A stretch of DNA of 64,000 nt from CAIVAT01 sp049317265 (lineage in GTDB: Bacteria; Bacteroidota; Bacteroidia; Bacteroidales; FEN-979): the NCBI GenBank assembly GCA_049317265.1, contig JBMOIP010000020.1, positions 1-64,000 of the forward strand. Reading direction: 5' to 3'. This document shows positions 51,782 to 60,767 of the stretch, piece by piece. The position numbers and the translations under genes are program-made. Below the pieces are notes generated by a model. The model saw only the letters and a list, made by a program, of their open reading frames with translations. It was not told the DNA's origin and searched no databases. Each line of letters starts with the position of its first letter. Position 1 is the first letter of the stretch.

Positions 51782-51839
51782 CCGGCAGGGATTAGGTTAA
51801 ACTCATTTCAGAGTGCAAAGTAATAAAAATTCTGGTTAA

Positions 51840-54800
51840 CTATTGGGATTCTTCCGGTTCATATTTCCTAAGGAAGTCCCTTTTCTTCCGCTCGGTTGCC
51901 ACAGTAACCGTAAATCCCTTGGAAATTCCCTGCAGCCGTTTTTGCTCGGTACGTGATTGCGCGTCTTCCCTCACCATGTCGTTGTAGTTCAAATCCGACG
52001 AGAGGGTCATCAGAACATTGTTCCGATAATTAAAGAAAAACCAGTCGTTGGGCGACAATTCAAGGTAGATGGTCAAATCATCTCCGTTGCGTTTCTTGGT
52101 GAATTCAATGATCCCCTTGGCATAACGGTTTACCTGGTTCTTGCCAACATTGGCAATCCCTATATTTCCATACGACACATAAGCGTGATTTGCGGAGTCC
52201 CATTTCATCGAGACATCGGCAAGGAAGAGGGAGCGTTCAAGCGCCTCAGGGAATTTCTTGTATTTCCCAAGGAGGGCCTGTTCATTCTTCAGCCTTTCGA
52301 AATCCTGTTTCTCCAGCATATTCTCCATGGCCATGGCATAGGGGGTGCTCATCAGGTTCACACCGGGCATATTCACAGAAATCAACTGGTCGGCGAACCG
52401 CTGCAATCCTCTTTCAGAAAAAGGAAAATTTAAAGCCATGGAACCATGCAGCCTAACGGAATCAGGAAAGATGAAATAGTCAAGTATGCCGTAACTTTCA
52501 ATTTTGAAACCACCCGACTTCAGGCTCAGGTTGAGTTTCCCTTCTCCGCGCACCATGCAGCTTCCGGTGTTCAATGCGAGGTAATTCCCGTTCAGCGACA
52601 GGTTCTTAAGCTTTTCCGGCTTCGCAATCCGAAATTCCGTCGCAGGGATATTGTATTCAAGTAATCCCTCTGCCGTGATCATGGTCGTATCGCTGAAACT
52701 GATCTTTCTCCGGAAAAAGGAGGGCCGGATTTTATCTTCGGTATTAAAAAACATCAGTCCCAGGTTAATAGGCTCATTCGCTGTGTTCTTTAACGGAAAG
52801 GCAACAGGGATCTGCACATGTTCCGGATCGATTGCGCTGGTGAACTTCACCCATTCAGGCGCCTCCTTAAAACAATCGGTCACAGGATGAAACCCGCCGT
52901 TGAACAGAAGGTTTTTCTCTCCTGCGTGCAGGGTAAAGGCGCCTTTGTAAGCAAATTCAGGGCTGAGCAAAAAAACCGCCGAATCGCCGATTATTCCCTC
53001 TGCCACCGTCTGCAGGGTGGAATCGACCCTGATTTTCTCAAAATGGATCTGCTCCCGCTCCCCGGTACGCTCCCGGTAATCATAATCACCAAAACCGGTA
53101 TAGTTTTTCCTGGAGGCAATGGAAACTGCCGCATTGTAAAACTGGTGGAACTTCGATTTGGTGTTTGCAATGATGATGGCATGTGTGAGGTTCTGCATCA
53201 CCGCATCCTTGAGGATTACCACCTTGCCTGAGTCAGGATAAATAGCGGCATCCGCCACTTTGATAATCCTCACTTCCTGGGCATTGATCACGTTGGTGCG
53301 CAGGTTGTATCGCGCCTTGGCCGCAAAAAATTTCAGGGAATCCTGCAAAGGATGCACCGAGATAAACTCAGAACCTGTATACCCCTGGTCGATGAGTTGA
53401 GCCAGGCTTAATGAGTCGGATACCAGTTTTTTGCTCTGCTCATTCGACAACAGGATCTCTTCGCTATCGATGAGCCAGTCGAACCGGTCCATCGAACAAA
53501 CATATTTATTGATCGGGAATTCCACCTTTGATATACCGACATTGGACTTAAATTCACCCTTGCGTTTGTCGAAGTCGAAATGGGTCTGGTAATTCTTGGT
53601 AGAGATCGTGAGATCGGCCAGGTCGTACGATTTGATACGGAAATTCGCGATAAGTGCATCATAAGACCGCCGTTTGAATTTAAAACCACGTGAATCCATT
53701 TCAGCATCCTTGATCCTTACGGTTCCGTCGCCGCTGAGCAACTGCGGTGTAAGCGCCAGTTTGCCGCTGAAGGTCGACTGGTCATTATACATGGCCATCT
53801 CCTTTGTCGTACTTGCAATTACGAGTGAATCCTTATATGGAAGCCAGAATTCCCGAACGGAGTCTCCATGAACAGCCGGGAACTCAACCGCCCCAACAAC
53901 TTCTGCCATGCTGAAGTTTTTCGCCAGCACTTTCATCGAATCGGGAAGGAAGATATAATCGGGCGAATAGGTCGTTGAATTCAGATAGTGAAGGGTCCCG
54001 TAGCCCCGTAATCCCCTGTCGCTCAGGTCGATTTTTGCAACAAAGGTTCCCTTTCCTCCGTAAACGGCAAATCCGCTGCTGTCTGTCGTTTTCTCCAGAC
54101 CAAGCGAATTATCGGGACGAACCTTAAGTGGCTCGGTGATCTCAGGGAAAATCCCTGCTGTGGTAAGCGATCCGGTAAACTTCAAACTATCGGTAGCGAG
54201 GACATCCATGCTTTTAATCGTAAATGGGTTTACCTCATAGAAGAATTTATCTTTCGCATACACGCCATTCTGAATGGAGCCCTTGCCCCAGTTCACGAAT
54301 GCATTATTCCTGTTGGTAAAGATCGGGTATTGTGGCAGCATCTTCATCCCCGATTTATTGAGGGGATCATCGATGAGCAGGTCGCCGCTCAGGTTGGTGA
54401 TGGCCGTTTTAACCTTGACCAGCGGGTAAATCCCTTTCTTCGGATCGAATGTCTTGCTTTTTACATAAAACAACATGGAATCAACCAATGGCATGTTAAG
54501 CCTGAACTTACCATATTCAAAGGAGCAGTCCCGGGCATAAAAATCGAAGAGGCCGGCCTCAATTTTTCCCGTGAAGACAAAATCCATATCCTTTTTCAGG
54601 ATTACCTCTGAATTCTTAGGATAAACCTTAACCTGTTGTGAATCACTGAGAACAACCATAGGCACTCCCTGTAACCTCAGATCAAAAGAGTCGAGGTTTA
54701 GCACCCCGTTAGCTGCATTGGTAACAAAGGAGTTGAAAAAGATTACATCGTAATCTGCTTTTCCCGCCTGTGCATTCACATAATCGGTAAGCTTTTTATT

Positions 54801-56345
54801 GACGTGGGCCACCTTCTCATCAAAATCATAGACCAGGAACCCCCTGTTCGCAAGCGTAAGCAATTGAACTTCCACCTGTTCAATTGGTTTATTGAGGTAA
54901 GCGGTAATTTCATCCAGGGTAAAATCACGCGTTTTCCGCCGGGAGATAAAGTTTTTGATCAGGTTGAGCGGATTGGCGTCATCAATGCCCCGGAGCTTTT
55001 CATACCGGTGCAGGGAATAGTAACTACTTGATTCAAAGACAGCTTTACTCTCTTTGGTTGGCCCCTTCATCATTTCAAAACTGATCTTGGTATCCCCAAC
55101 TTTCCAGTAAAGCGCTTCACAATAGATTTCAATTTTGTGATAGGAGTCGAACCATGGACTGATGTTGGTGACCCGTTCGTCTTTTGTAAATGACAGCTCC
55201 TTCTTGTCATCCGTATATTTCAGTTGCAGCCCCGGATGAAAGACCGAATCGTTCTCATAATAGATGGTGATGGAAGCCATCCCCGAATTGATTCGGTCTG
55301 GCCTGATAATGAAGGTCTTCGACCGTGCCACAACAAAATCCTTTCCATCCTTCTTGAAAAATAGGCTGGCATCTGTCGAAGCTCCGCCTGAGCCGATGAT
55401 CCTCGACCCCTCCATGGCAAATCCTCCCAGGTAATCGATGTTGTTGAAAAGCCGTGCAATACCTATCATTTTATCATAGGAATAGAACCTCGGGTAAGAG
55501 GCCTTTTCCTCGGTGACGTCTGCCAGTACCTTATCGGTATATTTTCCAAGGATTGAACCCGGGAAATATTTTTTATGGGTGAAGTTTACCGAATCGGCAG
55601 AAAATTTTGAAAACCTCATCTGGATGTCATACCTGTTGAGGGTCGCAAAGATTTTATCCGGTTCTTCTCCCGCCCTTTTCCAGTTTACCGATCCCTCCTG
55701 CCCTTTCCAAAGATTGGTGAGAGGAAAATAAATGCCACGGGTACCATAGATATTCAGGCTGTCGTCGTTGGCATAACAGACCAGGTCGGACTTCTGAAAT
55801 TCAATTACCGGGACGGTATCAAAGGAAAACCGGAAAACCGGCTGTGTTATTTTCCACCTGGTCGTCACCGATTTATATACCAGGTTTCCCTCAAAAAGGT
55901 TGGAGGTGGCATCAAGAAATACCCCAAACTTCCTGCTGTTCTTATCTGTGATCAGTTTTTTCAGGATGTCGGACCAGGGCAGGAAGTAGTCGGGCGGCTG
56001 ATGGCTGTTGATGAAGATGTTCAGGGCATTGATGTAGTTGAAGAAATCGGGATAAGGGCGAATCTTCTTCTTAACCATCTCATTGAACATCACATAAATA
56101 ATTTTCTTCTGGTCGGGATCAAATTTTTCCTGGCTCCATTTCTGAATAAAATCCTGCATAAATGGGGTGATAACCTTCTTCTCATTATCAGGAAGGTTAA
56201 AAAATATCCCATTCAGTTCACCCACGAACTTGGCTGAATCTCCAGAGAACCAGACCTGTTTCTGGCCGTTGGAAGCGAGTGACGCAGTGACGAAAACAGT
56301 CATCGTCAACAGCTTCAGGAAAAATTTTGGTACCGATCCGGTCAT
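51840..56345 (-). CDS. Very large exported protein of unknown function
   Basis: 1501 residues. Signal peptide about 1-27. Residues 30-170 are helical (LPDNEKKVITPFMQDFIQKW). The rest is predominantly beta with repeated short strand-turn patterns such as VVILKDAVMQN and VRIKDAEMDSRG, reminiscent of OstA-like or AsmA-like long beta grooves that carry lipids. One region (about 474-525: FTLDEITAYLNKPIEQVEV, then LTLANRGFLVYDFDEK) looks like a winged helix, odd in an exported protein. Its ATG overlaps the prmA stop as ATGA, so it is co-translated with prmA and tpiA. I do not recognise the family. Confidence 0.7.
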   Translation of the reverse strand: MTGSVPKFFLKLLTMTVFVTASLASNGQKQVWFSGDSAKFVGELNGIFFNLPDNEKKVITPFMQDFIQKWSQEKFDPDQKKIIYVMFNEMVKKKIRPYPDFFNYINALNIFINSHQPPDYFLPWSDILKKLITDKNSRKFGVFLDATSNLFEGNLVYKSVTTRWKITQPVFRFSFDTVPVIEFQKSDLVCYANDDSLNIYGTRGIYFPLTNLWKGQEGSVNWKRAGEEPDKIFATLNRYDIQMRFSKFSADSVNFTHKKYFPGSILGKYTDKVLADVTEEKASYPRFYSYDKMIGIARLFNNIDYLGGFAMEGSRIIGSGGASTDASLFFKKDGKDFVVARSKTFIIRPDRINSGMASITIYYENDSVFHPGLQLKYTDDKKELSFTKDERVTNISPWFDSYHKIEIYCEALYWKVGDTKISFEMMKGPTKESKAVFESSSYYSLHRYEKLRGIDDANPLNLIKNFISRRKTRDFTLDEITAYLNKPIEQVEVQLLTLANRGFLVYDFDEKVAHVNKKLTDYVNAQAGKADYDVIFFNSFVTNAANGVLNLDSFDLRLQGVPMVVLSDSQQVKVYPKNSEVILKKDMDFVFTGKIEAGLFDFYARDCSFEYGKFRLNMPLVDSMLFYVKSKTFDPKKGIYPLVKVKTAITNLSGDLLIDDPLNKSGMKMLPQYPIFTNRNNAFVNWGKGSIQNGVYAKDKFFYEVNPFTIKSMDVLATDSLKFTGSLTTAGIFPEITEPLKVRPDNSLGLEKTTDSSGFAVYGGKGTFVAKIDLSDRGLRGYGTLHYLNSTTYSPDYIFLPDSMKVLAKNFSMAEVVGAVEFPAVHGDSVREFWLPYKDSLVIASTTKEMAMYNDQSTFSGKLALTPQLLSGDGTVRIKDAEMDSRGFKFKRRSYDALIANFRIKSYDLADLTISTKNYQTHFDFDKRKGEFKSNVGISKVEFPINKYVCSMDRFDWLIDSEEILLSNEQSKKLVSDSLSLAQLIDQGYTGSEFISVHPLQDSLKFFAAKARYNLRTNVINAQEVRIIKVADAAIYPDSGKVVILKDAVMQNLTHAIIIANTKSKFHQFYNAAVSIASRKNYTGFGDYDYRERTGEREQIHFEKIRVDSTLQTVAEGIIGDSAVFLLSPEFAYKGAFTLHAGEKNLLFNGGFHPVTDCFKEAPEWVKFTSAIDPEHVQIPVAFPLKNTANEPINLGLMFFNTEDKIRPSFFRRKISFSDTTMITAEGLLEYNIPATEFRIAKPEKLKNLSLNGNYLALNTGSCMVRGEGKLNLSLKSGGFKIESYGILDYFIFPDSVRLHGSMALNFPFSERGLQRFADQLISVNMPGVNLMSTPYAMAMENMLEKQDFERLKNEQALLGKYKKFPEALERSLFLADVSMKWDSANHAYVSYGNIGIANVGKNQVNRYAKGIIEFTKKRNGDDLTIYLELSPNDWFFFNYRNNVLMTLSSDLNYNDMVREDAQSRTEQKRLQGISKGFTVTVATERKKRDFLRKYEPEESQ

Positions 56346-57169
56346 TTTACAAATTTAGCTCCTACCCAACGATTGTCCGACTTATGGCTGACGTACCGCA
56401 GTCCAGAATTCTCCGCAGCAGCGGTGATAAGACTCAGATCCTCAACATAGAAGCCACTCATCAGCAGCACCCCCGGCTCATTCAGGCAACCGGCATAGAC
56501 AGGAATATCCCGGAGCAGAACATTCCTGTTGATGTTGGCGATGATCAGGTCGTACTTTGGCGACGGAATGGCGTCAGCTTCACCCTGAATGACAACGACA
56601 GGTGCGGCATCGTTTTTCTCCATGTTGTCGCTTGCATTTGAGTAGGCCCATTCATCATTGTCGATGGCTACCACCTCAGAAGCCATCATTTTATAAGCAA
56701 GGATGGCAATTACCCCGGTACCGCATCCCATGTCGAGGACCCGTTTTCCCTTTACCTCTAACGACATAAGGAGTTCCAGCATCAGGGAGGTGGTTTCATG
56801 GTGGGCAGTACCAAACGACATGCGCGGCTCGATCACTATTTCGTAAGGCATATCGGACATTGGTGCATGAAAAGGCGCCCGCACCCTGCATTTTCCGGCA
56901 ATTACAACCGGCTCATATTCACTCTCCCAGATGGCATTCCAATTCTGTGCAGGAATCTTCACAACCGAAAAACTGAGCCCGTGTTCCTTACAAACCAAAT
57001 CCATATAGTCCTTCACAACGAATTCCTGGTACATATCTTCCCTGGCAAATGCCTGGATGCCCGATTCCGTTTCAGTAAAGCTCTCGAAGCCAAGTTCGGC
57101 GAGCTGCGCCATGACAATTTCAGGATCAAATCCTGTAAAGCCGGTAATGCTCAATTCTATGTAATCCAT
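56342..57169 (-). CDS. prmA: Ribosomal protein L11 methyltransferase PrmA
   Basis: 275 residues. N-terminal L11-recognition domain (about 1-100: FDPEIVMAQLAELGFESF, NWNAIWESEYEPVVIAGK). The catalytic domain has PRMSFGTAHHETTSLML, motif I VLDMGCGTGVIAILA, IDNDEWAYSNASDN and IIANINRNVLL, the PrmA hallmark. It trimethylates L11. It begins 2 bases after the tpiA stop and overlaps the next gene by 4 bases. Confidence 0.94.
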   Translation of the reverse strand: MDYIELSITGFTGFDPEIVMAQLAELGFESFTETESGIQAFAREDMYQEFVVKDYMDLVCKEHGLSFSVVKIPAQNWNAIWESEYEPVVIAGKCRVRAPFHAPMSDMPYEIVIEPRMSFGTAHHETTSLMLELLMSLEVKGKRVLDMGCGTGVIAILAYKMMASEVVAIDNDEWAYSNASDNMEKNDAAPVVVIQGEADAIPSPKYDLIIANINRNVLLRDIPVYAGCLNEPGVLLMSGFYVEDLSLITAAAENSGLRYVSHKSDNRWVGAKFVK

Positions 57170-57171
57170 AA

Positions 57172-57930
57172 TTAAAAGGATGTTGCGATTTGAAGGAACT
57201 CCTCTGCCTTAAGGGAGGCTCCGCCTATCAATCCGCCATCCACATCAGGCTGTGCAAAAAGTTCCCGTGCATTTTTACCGTTACAGCTGCCGCCATAAAG
57301 GATGGTCGTTTCATTAGCAGTTGTGCTGCTATATTTATCAGCGATAAGGCCTCTGATATAGGCATGCATCTCCTGTGCCTGTTCATTGGAAGCTGTAACT
57401 CCTGTGCCAATGGCCCAGACAGGCTCGTAAGCAATAACAACCTTCAGGAACTGATCAGAAGAAAGGTGAAAGAGCGACTCCGTCAATTGTGTTTTAACGA
57501 CCTCAAAATGCCGGCCTGCCTCCCGTTCGGGGAGTACTTCTCCACAACAAAAGATCGGGCTGATTTCGTGTTTCAGCAATGCGTCGACCTTGCGTTTTAG
57601 AAATTCATTGGATTCAAGGAAATATTTACGCCGTTCGGAATGACCTGTGATGCAATACGATATATTCAATTCCTTCAGCATCACAGGACTTATTTCACCG
57701 GTAAAGGCACCTGAATCTTCAGGATAGACGTTCTGAGCGCCGACTTTGAATCTTGATTCAAAGGCAACATCGGTTGTCATTTCAAGGTACAGGGCCGGCG
57801 GACACAGGATAACCTCAGCATTCTTGAGATCTGCATCATCCAAGGCATCAGCAATATCTGTAATCAGCAATTCAGCTTCGGAGAATGTTTTGTTCATTTT
57901 CCAGTTTCCGGCAACAATTTGTTTTCTCAT
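57172..57930 (-). CDS. tpiA: Triosephosphate isomerase
   Basis: 252 residues, standard. Motifs: VAGNWKMNK with the active-site Asn and Lys, CITGHSERR (catalytic His), AYEPVWAIGTG (catalytic Glu and flexible loop) and LYGGSCNGKNA. It interconverts dihydroxyacetone phosphate and glyceraldehyde 3-phosphate. It leads an operon with prmA and the large exported protein. Confidence 0.96.
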   Translation of the reverse strand: MRKQIVAGNWKMNKTFSEAELLITDIADALDDADLKNAEVILCPPALYLEMTTDVAFESRFKVGAQNVYPEDSGAFTGEISPVMLKELNISYCITGHSERRKYFLESNEFLKRKVDALLKHEISPIFCCGEVLPEREAGRHFEVVKTQLTESLFHLSSDQFLKVVIAYEPVWAIGTGVTASNEQAQEMHAYIRGLIADKYSSTTANETTILYGGSCNGKNARELFAQPDVDGGLIGGASLKAEEFLQIATSF

Positions 57931-57968
57931 TGGTTTATTTTTTGGAGGATTGGTTGGCTATTTGGGTG

Positions 57969-58020
57969 GACGAGTGGACGAGTGGACAAGTGGACAAGTG
58001 GACAAGTGGACGATTGGACA
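57969..58020 (+). repeat. Octamer tandem array A4
   Basis: Six units (GACGAGTG, GACAAGTG, last one GACGATTG) plus a partial. It lies 38 bases upstream of tpiA and is inverted relative to A5. The last unit matches the family C word CCAATCGTCC in reverse. Confidence 0.88.
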
Positions 58021-58160
58021 GAAAAGTTACGATTGATTATTTTTGAATTCAGCATTTCATCAGAAAAATATCAGAATAATTTCCCAAAGGTAAACGATCA
58101 ATCAAAATATTCATTGCCTTTATTGCACTTTTACCTTGTTTTTCTCCTCGCTCGCTTACC

Positions 58161-58240
58161 CCCTCGTCCGCCCGTCCGCCCGTCCACTTGTCCCCTTGTC
58201 CACTTGTCCCCTTGTCCACTTGTCCACTTGTCCCCTTGTC
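58161..58240 (-). repeat. Octamer tandem array A5
   Basis: Ten units, on the plus strand CACTTGTC, CCCTTGTC or CGCCCGTC. On the minus strand they read GACAAGTG or GACAAGGG and start 2 bases after the TAG stop of the permease gene (58245-58243). Confidence 0.9.
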
Positions 58241-58242
58241 CA

Positions 58243-59322
58243 CTACTCCACCCTAACCCTCGGATCCAACACCCCATAAACGATATCCACCAGGAAGTTA
58301 ATGATAATCAGGATGATGGAGATGAACAGAACAGCGCCCATGACCACGGGGAAATCATATTTATCCAGGGCATTTACGATGACAACACCTATTCCTTTCC
58401 AGTCGAAAACGAATTCGACAAACACAGCCCCTGCGAGCAGGGAGGCCAGCCATCCGGAAACGGCTGTCACGACGGGGTTCAGGGCGTTTTTCAGGGCATG
58501 TTTTAGGATCACCTTCGACTTGCTCAGCCCCTTGGCCTTTGCGGTACGGATGTAATCCTGGGTCATCACCTCTAGGAGTGAATTGCGGGTAAGTTCAACA
58601 ATAACGGCCAATGGCCTGATTCCCAAAGTGATTGCCGGAAGTATAAGATTCTTCAGGTCGAGGTAGGTACCCCTTCCAAAATCATCCACACCGTAAAGGC
58701 TCCCGGTCATATTGAGCCCCGTGAATTTTACGAGGACGAAGGCAAAAATCCAGGCATTGAGAATGGCCACAAAAAAGGAGGGCAGCGACATGCCCAACAC
58801 TGAAAAGACAAGGGCAGCGCGGTCAAAAAATGTATTCCTGTAGATTGCACACAGCACACCGATGGAGATTCCCACTAAAATGGCGAATGCCATGGCCACC
58901 AAAGCAAGGATGATGGTATTGACAAATCCTTCGGCAAGGATTTCCGACACATTCCGCTTCGACTGGTAAGAACGGCGGAGATATGGTGTTTTAAGCACCA
59001 TTGAAACACTGCCGAGGGTGACAACTTTCAACGGATTTCCATATTTAACAGGGTCGAGAAACCAAAAGTTTCCCTTGTCGGCTGTATTGTGAATGGAAAC
59101 AGGCGATAAATCGTTGAGATAGTTTAAAAACTGAATGATCAATGGTTTATCACGCCCAAGGTCACGGTTGATGGCCACAACAGAGGCGCTGTCGGCCCGC
59201 TGTCCCAGCATCATCCTGGCCGGATCGCCCGGGAGGACATTGAAAAGAAAAAACACCACAACGATAACGCCGAAAAGGACCAGGATGCCATACCAGAAAC
59301 GCTGAAGGATAAAATGGCCCAT
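58243..59322 (-). CDS. DppB-like ABC transporter permease
   Basis: 359 residues. Six TM helices and the oligopeptide permease signatures: N-terminal FLFNVLPGDPARMMLG, and the EAA-like loop ELTRNSLLEVMTQDYIRTAKAKGLSKSKVILKHALKNAL (about 240-278). Between TM1 and TM2 it has a longer periplasmic loop than usual (about 50-130). Partner permease, ATPases and binding protein are not present, so the rest of the transporter must be elsewhere. It lies 17 bases downstream of the DoxX-like gene and is likely co-transcribed. Confidence 0.88.
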   Translation of the reverse strand: MGHFILQRFWYGILVLFGVIVVVFFLFNVLPGDPARMMLGQRADSASVVAINRDLGRDKPLIIQFLNYLNDLSPVSIHNTADKGNFWFLDPVKYGNPLKVVTLGSVSMVLKTPYLRRSYQSKRNVSEILAEGFVNTIILALVAMAFAILVGISIGVLCAIYRNTFFDRAALVFSVLGMSLPSFFVAILNAWIFAFVLVKFTGLNMTGSLYGVDDFGRGTYLDLKNLILPAITLGIRPLAVIVELTRNSLLEVMTQDYIRTAKAKGLSKSKVILKHALKNALNPVVTAVSGWLASLLAGAVFVEFVFDWKGIGVVIVNALDKYDFPVVMGAVLFISIILIIINFLVDIVYGVLDPRVRVE

Positions 59323-59339
59323 TAAGCGGGTTTTGTGTT

Positions 59340-60458
59340 TTAGGGTTTAGGATTGTTCATAAAAGTGGCCTTTACCTCATCATAGGAAGGAAAATCGCGA
59401 AAACCCCACTTTCCAAGCACGATACCGTTTTTCATAAGGATCAGCCCGGGATTTGACCGCACCATGGTTTTCAGGACCACATCATCGGAATTGTAATAGT
59501 CGAAAGCCGTACCGTGATTCATTCTGAACTTCTTGATCTCTGAAGGAAGCGAATTGGTCAGGCAAATGAAGGAATAACCATCGAGGGTCGCTTTTTTATA
59601 AAGTGGAAGTATCCTGAGAAAACCTTCGGGGTGAGTCTCCTGGAGATTATAAGCCACCAGGATGAACTGGTAATCAGGATTATCAAGCACACTGGAGGTG
59701 TAATCGGTGCCATGCTGATCCTCCACCCGCAGCACAAGGCCCTGGTCCTTGTTCGGATCGACTACCCGCTGATTGGTAAAGATCCAGTCGGCCAGCCAAA
59801 CAGAGTCATTCCATGGATAGTTGGGTGAAACATACTCCTTCTCCTCCCCGGTTTTTTTATTTTTATAGGTAACGTAGAATGTAACAGGAAGGGTAGCTTT
59901 TTTATTGACCTGGTTTCCGACTTTCCATCCCATGAAATCTTTCAGCGGTAAATGGCGATAACAAAATATGGACATTGCAGAGAAGGAGACGATGGTGAGG
60001 AGAAGCACGGAAATATCCCCAGCAGAAGGCAATAGGCTTCTGTATTTTTTCCTCCAGGCAAAGATTGGCAGAACCAGCCCCATGAGGACGATATTTTTCA
60101 GAAAAGTCTGTACATTAGTGATTTTCAGGGCATCACCAAAGCAACCACAATCGGGTACAATGTTATAAACCGCGTCAAAAAAAGTAAGGATGGTGAAGAA
60201 CAACATCATGGGAACCAACAGCCATACAGTTTTGCGGATCCATATATTGAAAAGCATGCTGATCCCGAGTAAAAATTCAAGGGTACACAAAAAAACAGTG
60301 AGGTAGATGCTTAAAGGAATGAACATGGGAATGTTGAAAGCAATGAAGTAATCTTCCATCCTGTAAACGGTTCCCAGGGGATCAATTCCTTTTACAAATC
60401 CGGAGTAAACGAAAACAAGTCCTACAAGAATCCGGAAAACAGTTCTAAGAATTTTCAT
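59340..60458 (-). CDS. DoxX/MauE-type membrane protein (BT_3928-like)
   Basis: 372 residues. Four TM helices in the first 140 residues with GLVFVYSGFVKGIDPLGT and the cysteine motif VPDCGCFGD, typical of DoxX/MauE membrane proteins tied to thiol redox chemistry. A fifth TM helix (about 150-170) leads to a C-terminal thioredoxin-like or cytosolic alpha/beta domain (LVAYNLQET, LILMKNGIVLGKWGFRDFP) without an obvious CxxC. In Bacteroides this family is near tpiA, as here. Function unknown. Confidence 0.82.
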   Translation of the reverse strand: MKILRTVFRILVGLVFVYSGFVKGIDPLGTVYRMEDYFIAFNIPMFIPLSIYLTVFLCTLEFLLGISMLFNIWIRKTVWLLVPMMLFFTILTFFDAVYNIVPDCGCFGDALKITNVQTFLKNIVLMGLVLPIFAWRKKYRSLLPSAGDISVLLLTIVSFSAMSIFCYRHLPLKDFMGWKVGNQVNKKATLPVTFYVTYKNKKTGEEKEYVSPNYPWNDSVWLADWIFTNQRVVDPNKDQGLVLRVEDQHGTDYTSSVLDNPDYQFILVAYNLQETHPEGFLRILPLYKKATLDGYSFICLTNSLPSEIKKFRMNHGTAFDYYNSDDVVLKTMVRSNPGLILMKNGIVLGKWGFRDFPSYDEVKATFMNNPKP

Positions 60459-60585
60459 AATCCGATGCTGTTATGATAAATAATCGTGCAGAATGCCTGA
60501 GTGAAAAATCAGGGGCTAAAATTAACACAATTTTACAGTTCAGGGATGGTTTTAACAGGTGATTTTAACAAAGAATTAACAGGCG

Positions 60586-60630
60586 GACAAGTGGACAAGT
60601 GGACAAGTGGACAAGTGGACAAGTGGACGG
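60586..60630 (+). repeat. Octamer tandem array A6
   Basis: Five exact GACAAGTG units and a partial. The most regular of the family A arrays; located between divergent genes and not at a stop codon. Confidence 0.9.
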
Positions 60631-60708
60631 ATTTGTGATAATTCCATTTAGTTTTGATTTTTTAGTTGATACTGTAACCTTTAACCGGCTTTTTACGTAA
60701 TTTTTACA

Positions 60709-60716
60709 TATATTTG
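60709..60716 (+). promoter_or_regulatory. Candidate -7 element of sigma-54 activator gene
   Basis: TATATTTG, a full TAnnTTTG match, 51 bases before the ATG at 60768; no TTG at -33. Confidence 0.4.
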
Positions 60717-60767
60717 TCTACAAGAAACTCGCTATCGGATTGATACACAATTCCAACCCCGGCAACT

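Larger units (their letters stand above)
57931..58242. other. 312-base intergenic region upstream of tpiA
   Basis: It holds arrays A4 (57969-58020) and A5 (58161-58240) in opposite orientation around about 140 bases of AT-rich sequence. The AT-rich middle presumably contains the tpiA promoter, but I could not find a full TAnnTTTG match on the minus strand. No ORF or RNA gene is visible. Confidence 0.5.
60459..60767. other. 309-base divergent intergenic region
   Basis: It separates the DoxX-like gene from the sigma-54 activator gene. It contains a small hairpin CCTGA-N8-TCAGG (60496-60513), array A6 and the -7 element at 60709-60716. No ORF or RNA gene was found. Confidence 0.5.

Noticed and set aside
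57919..58506. Plus-strand open frame with WTSGQVD and CPLVHLS repeats
   Set aside because: It is a translation of arrays A4 and A5 and antisense of the permease gene.
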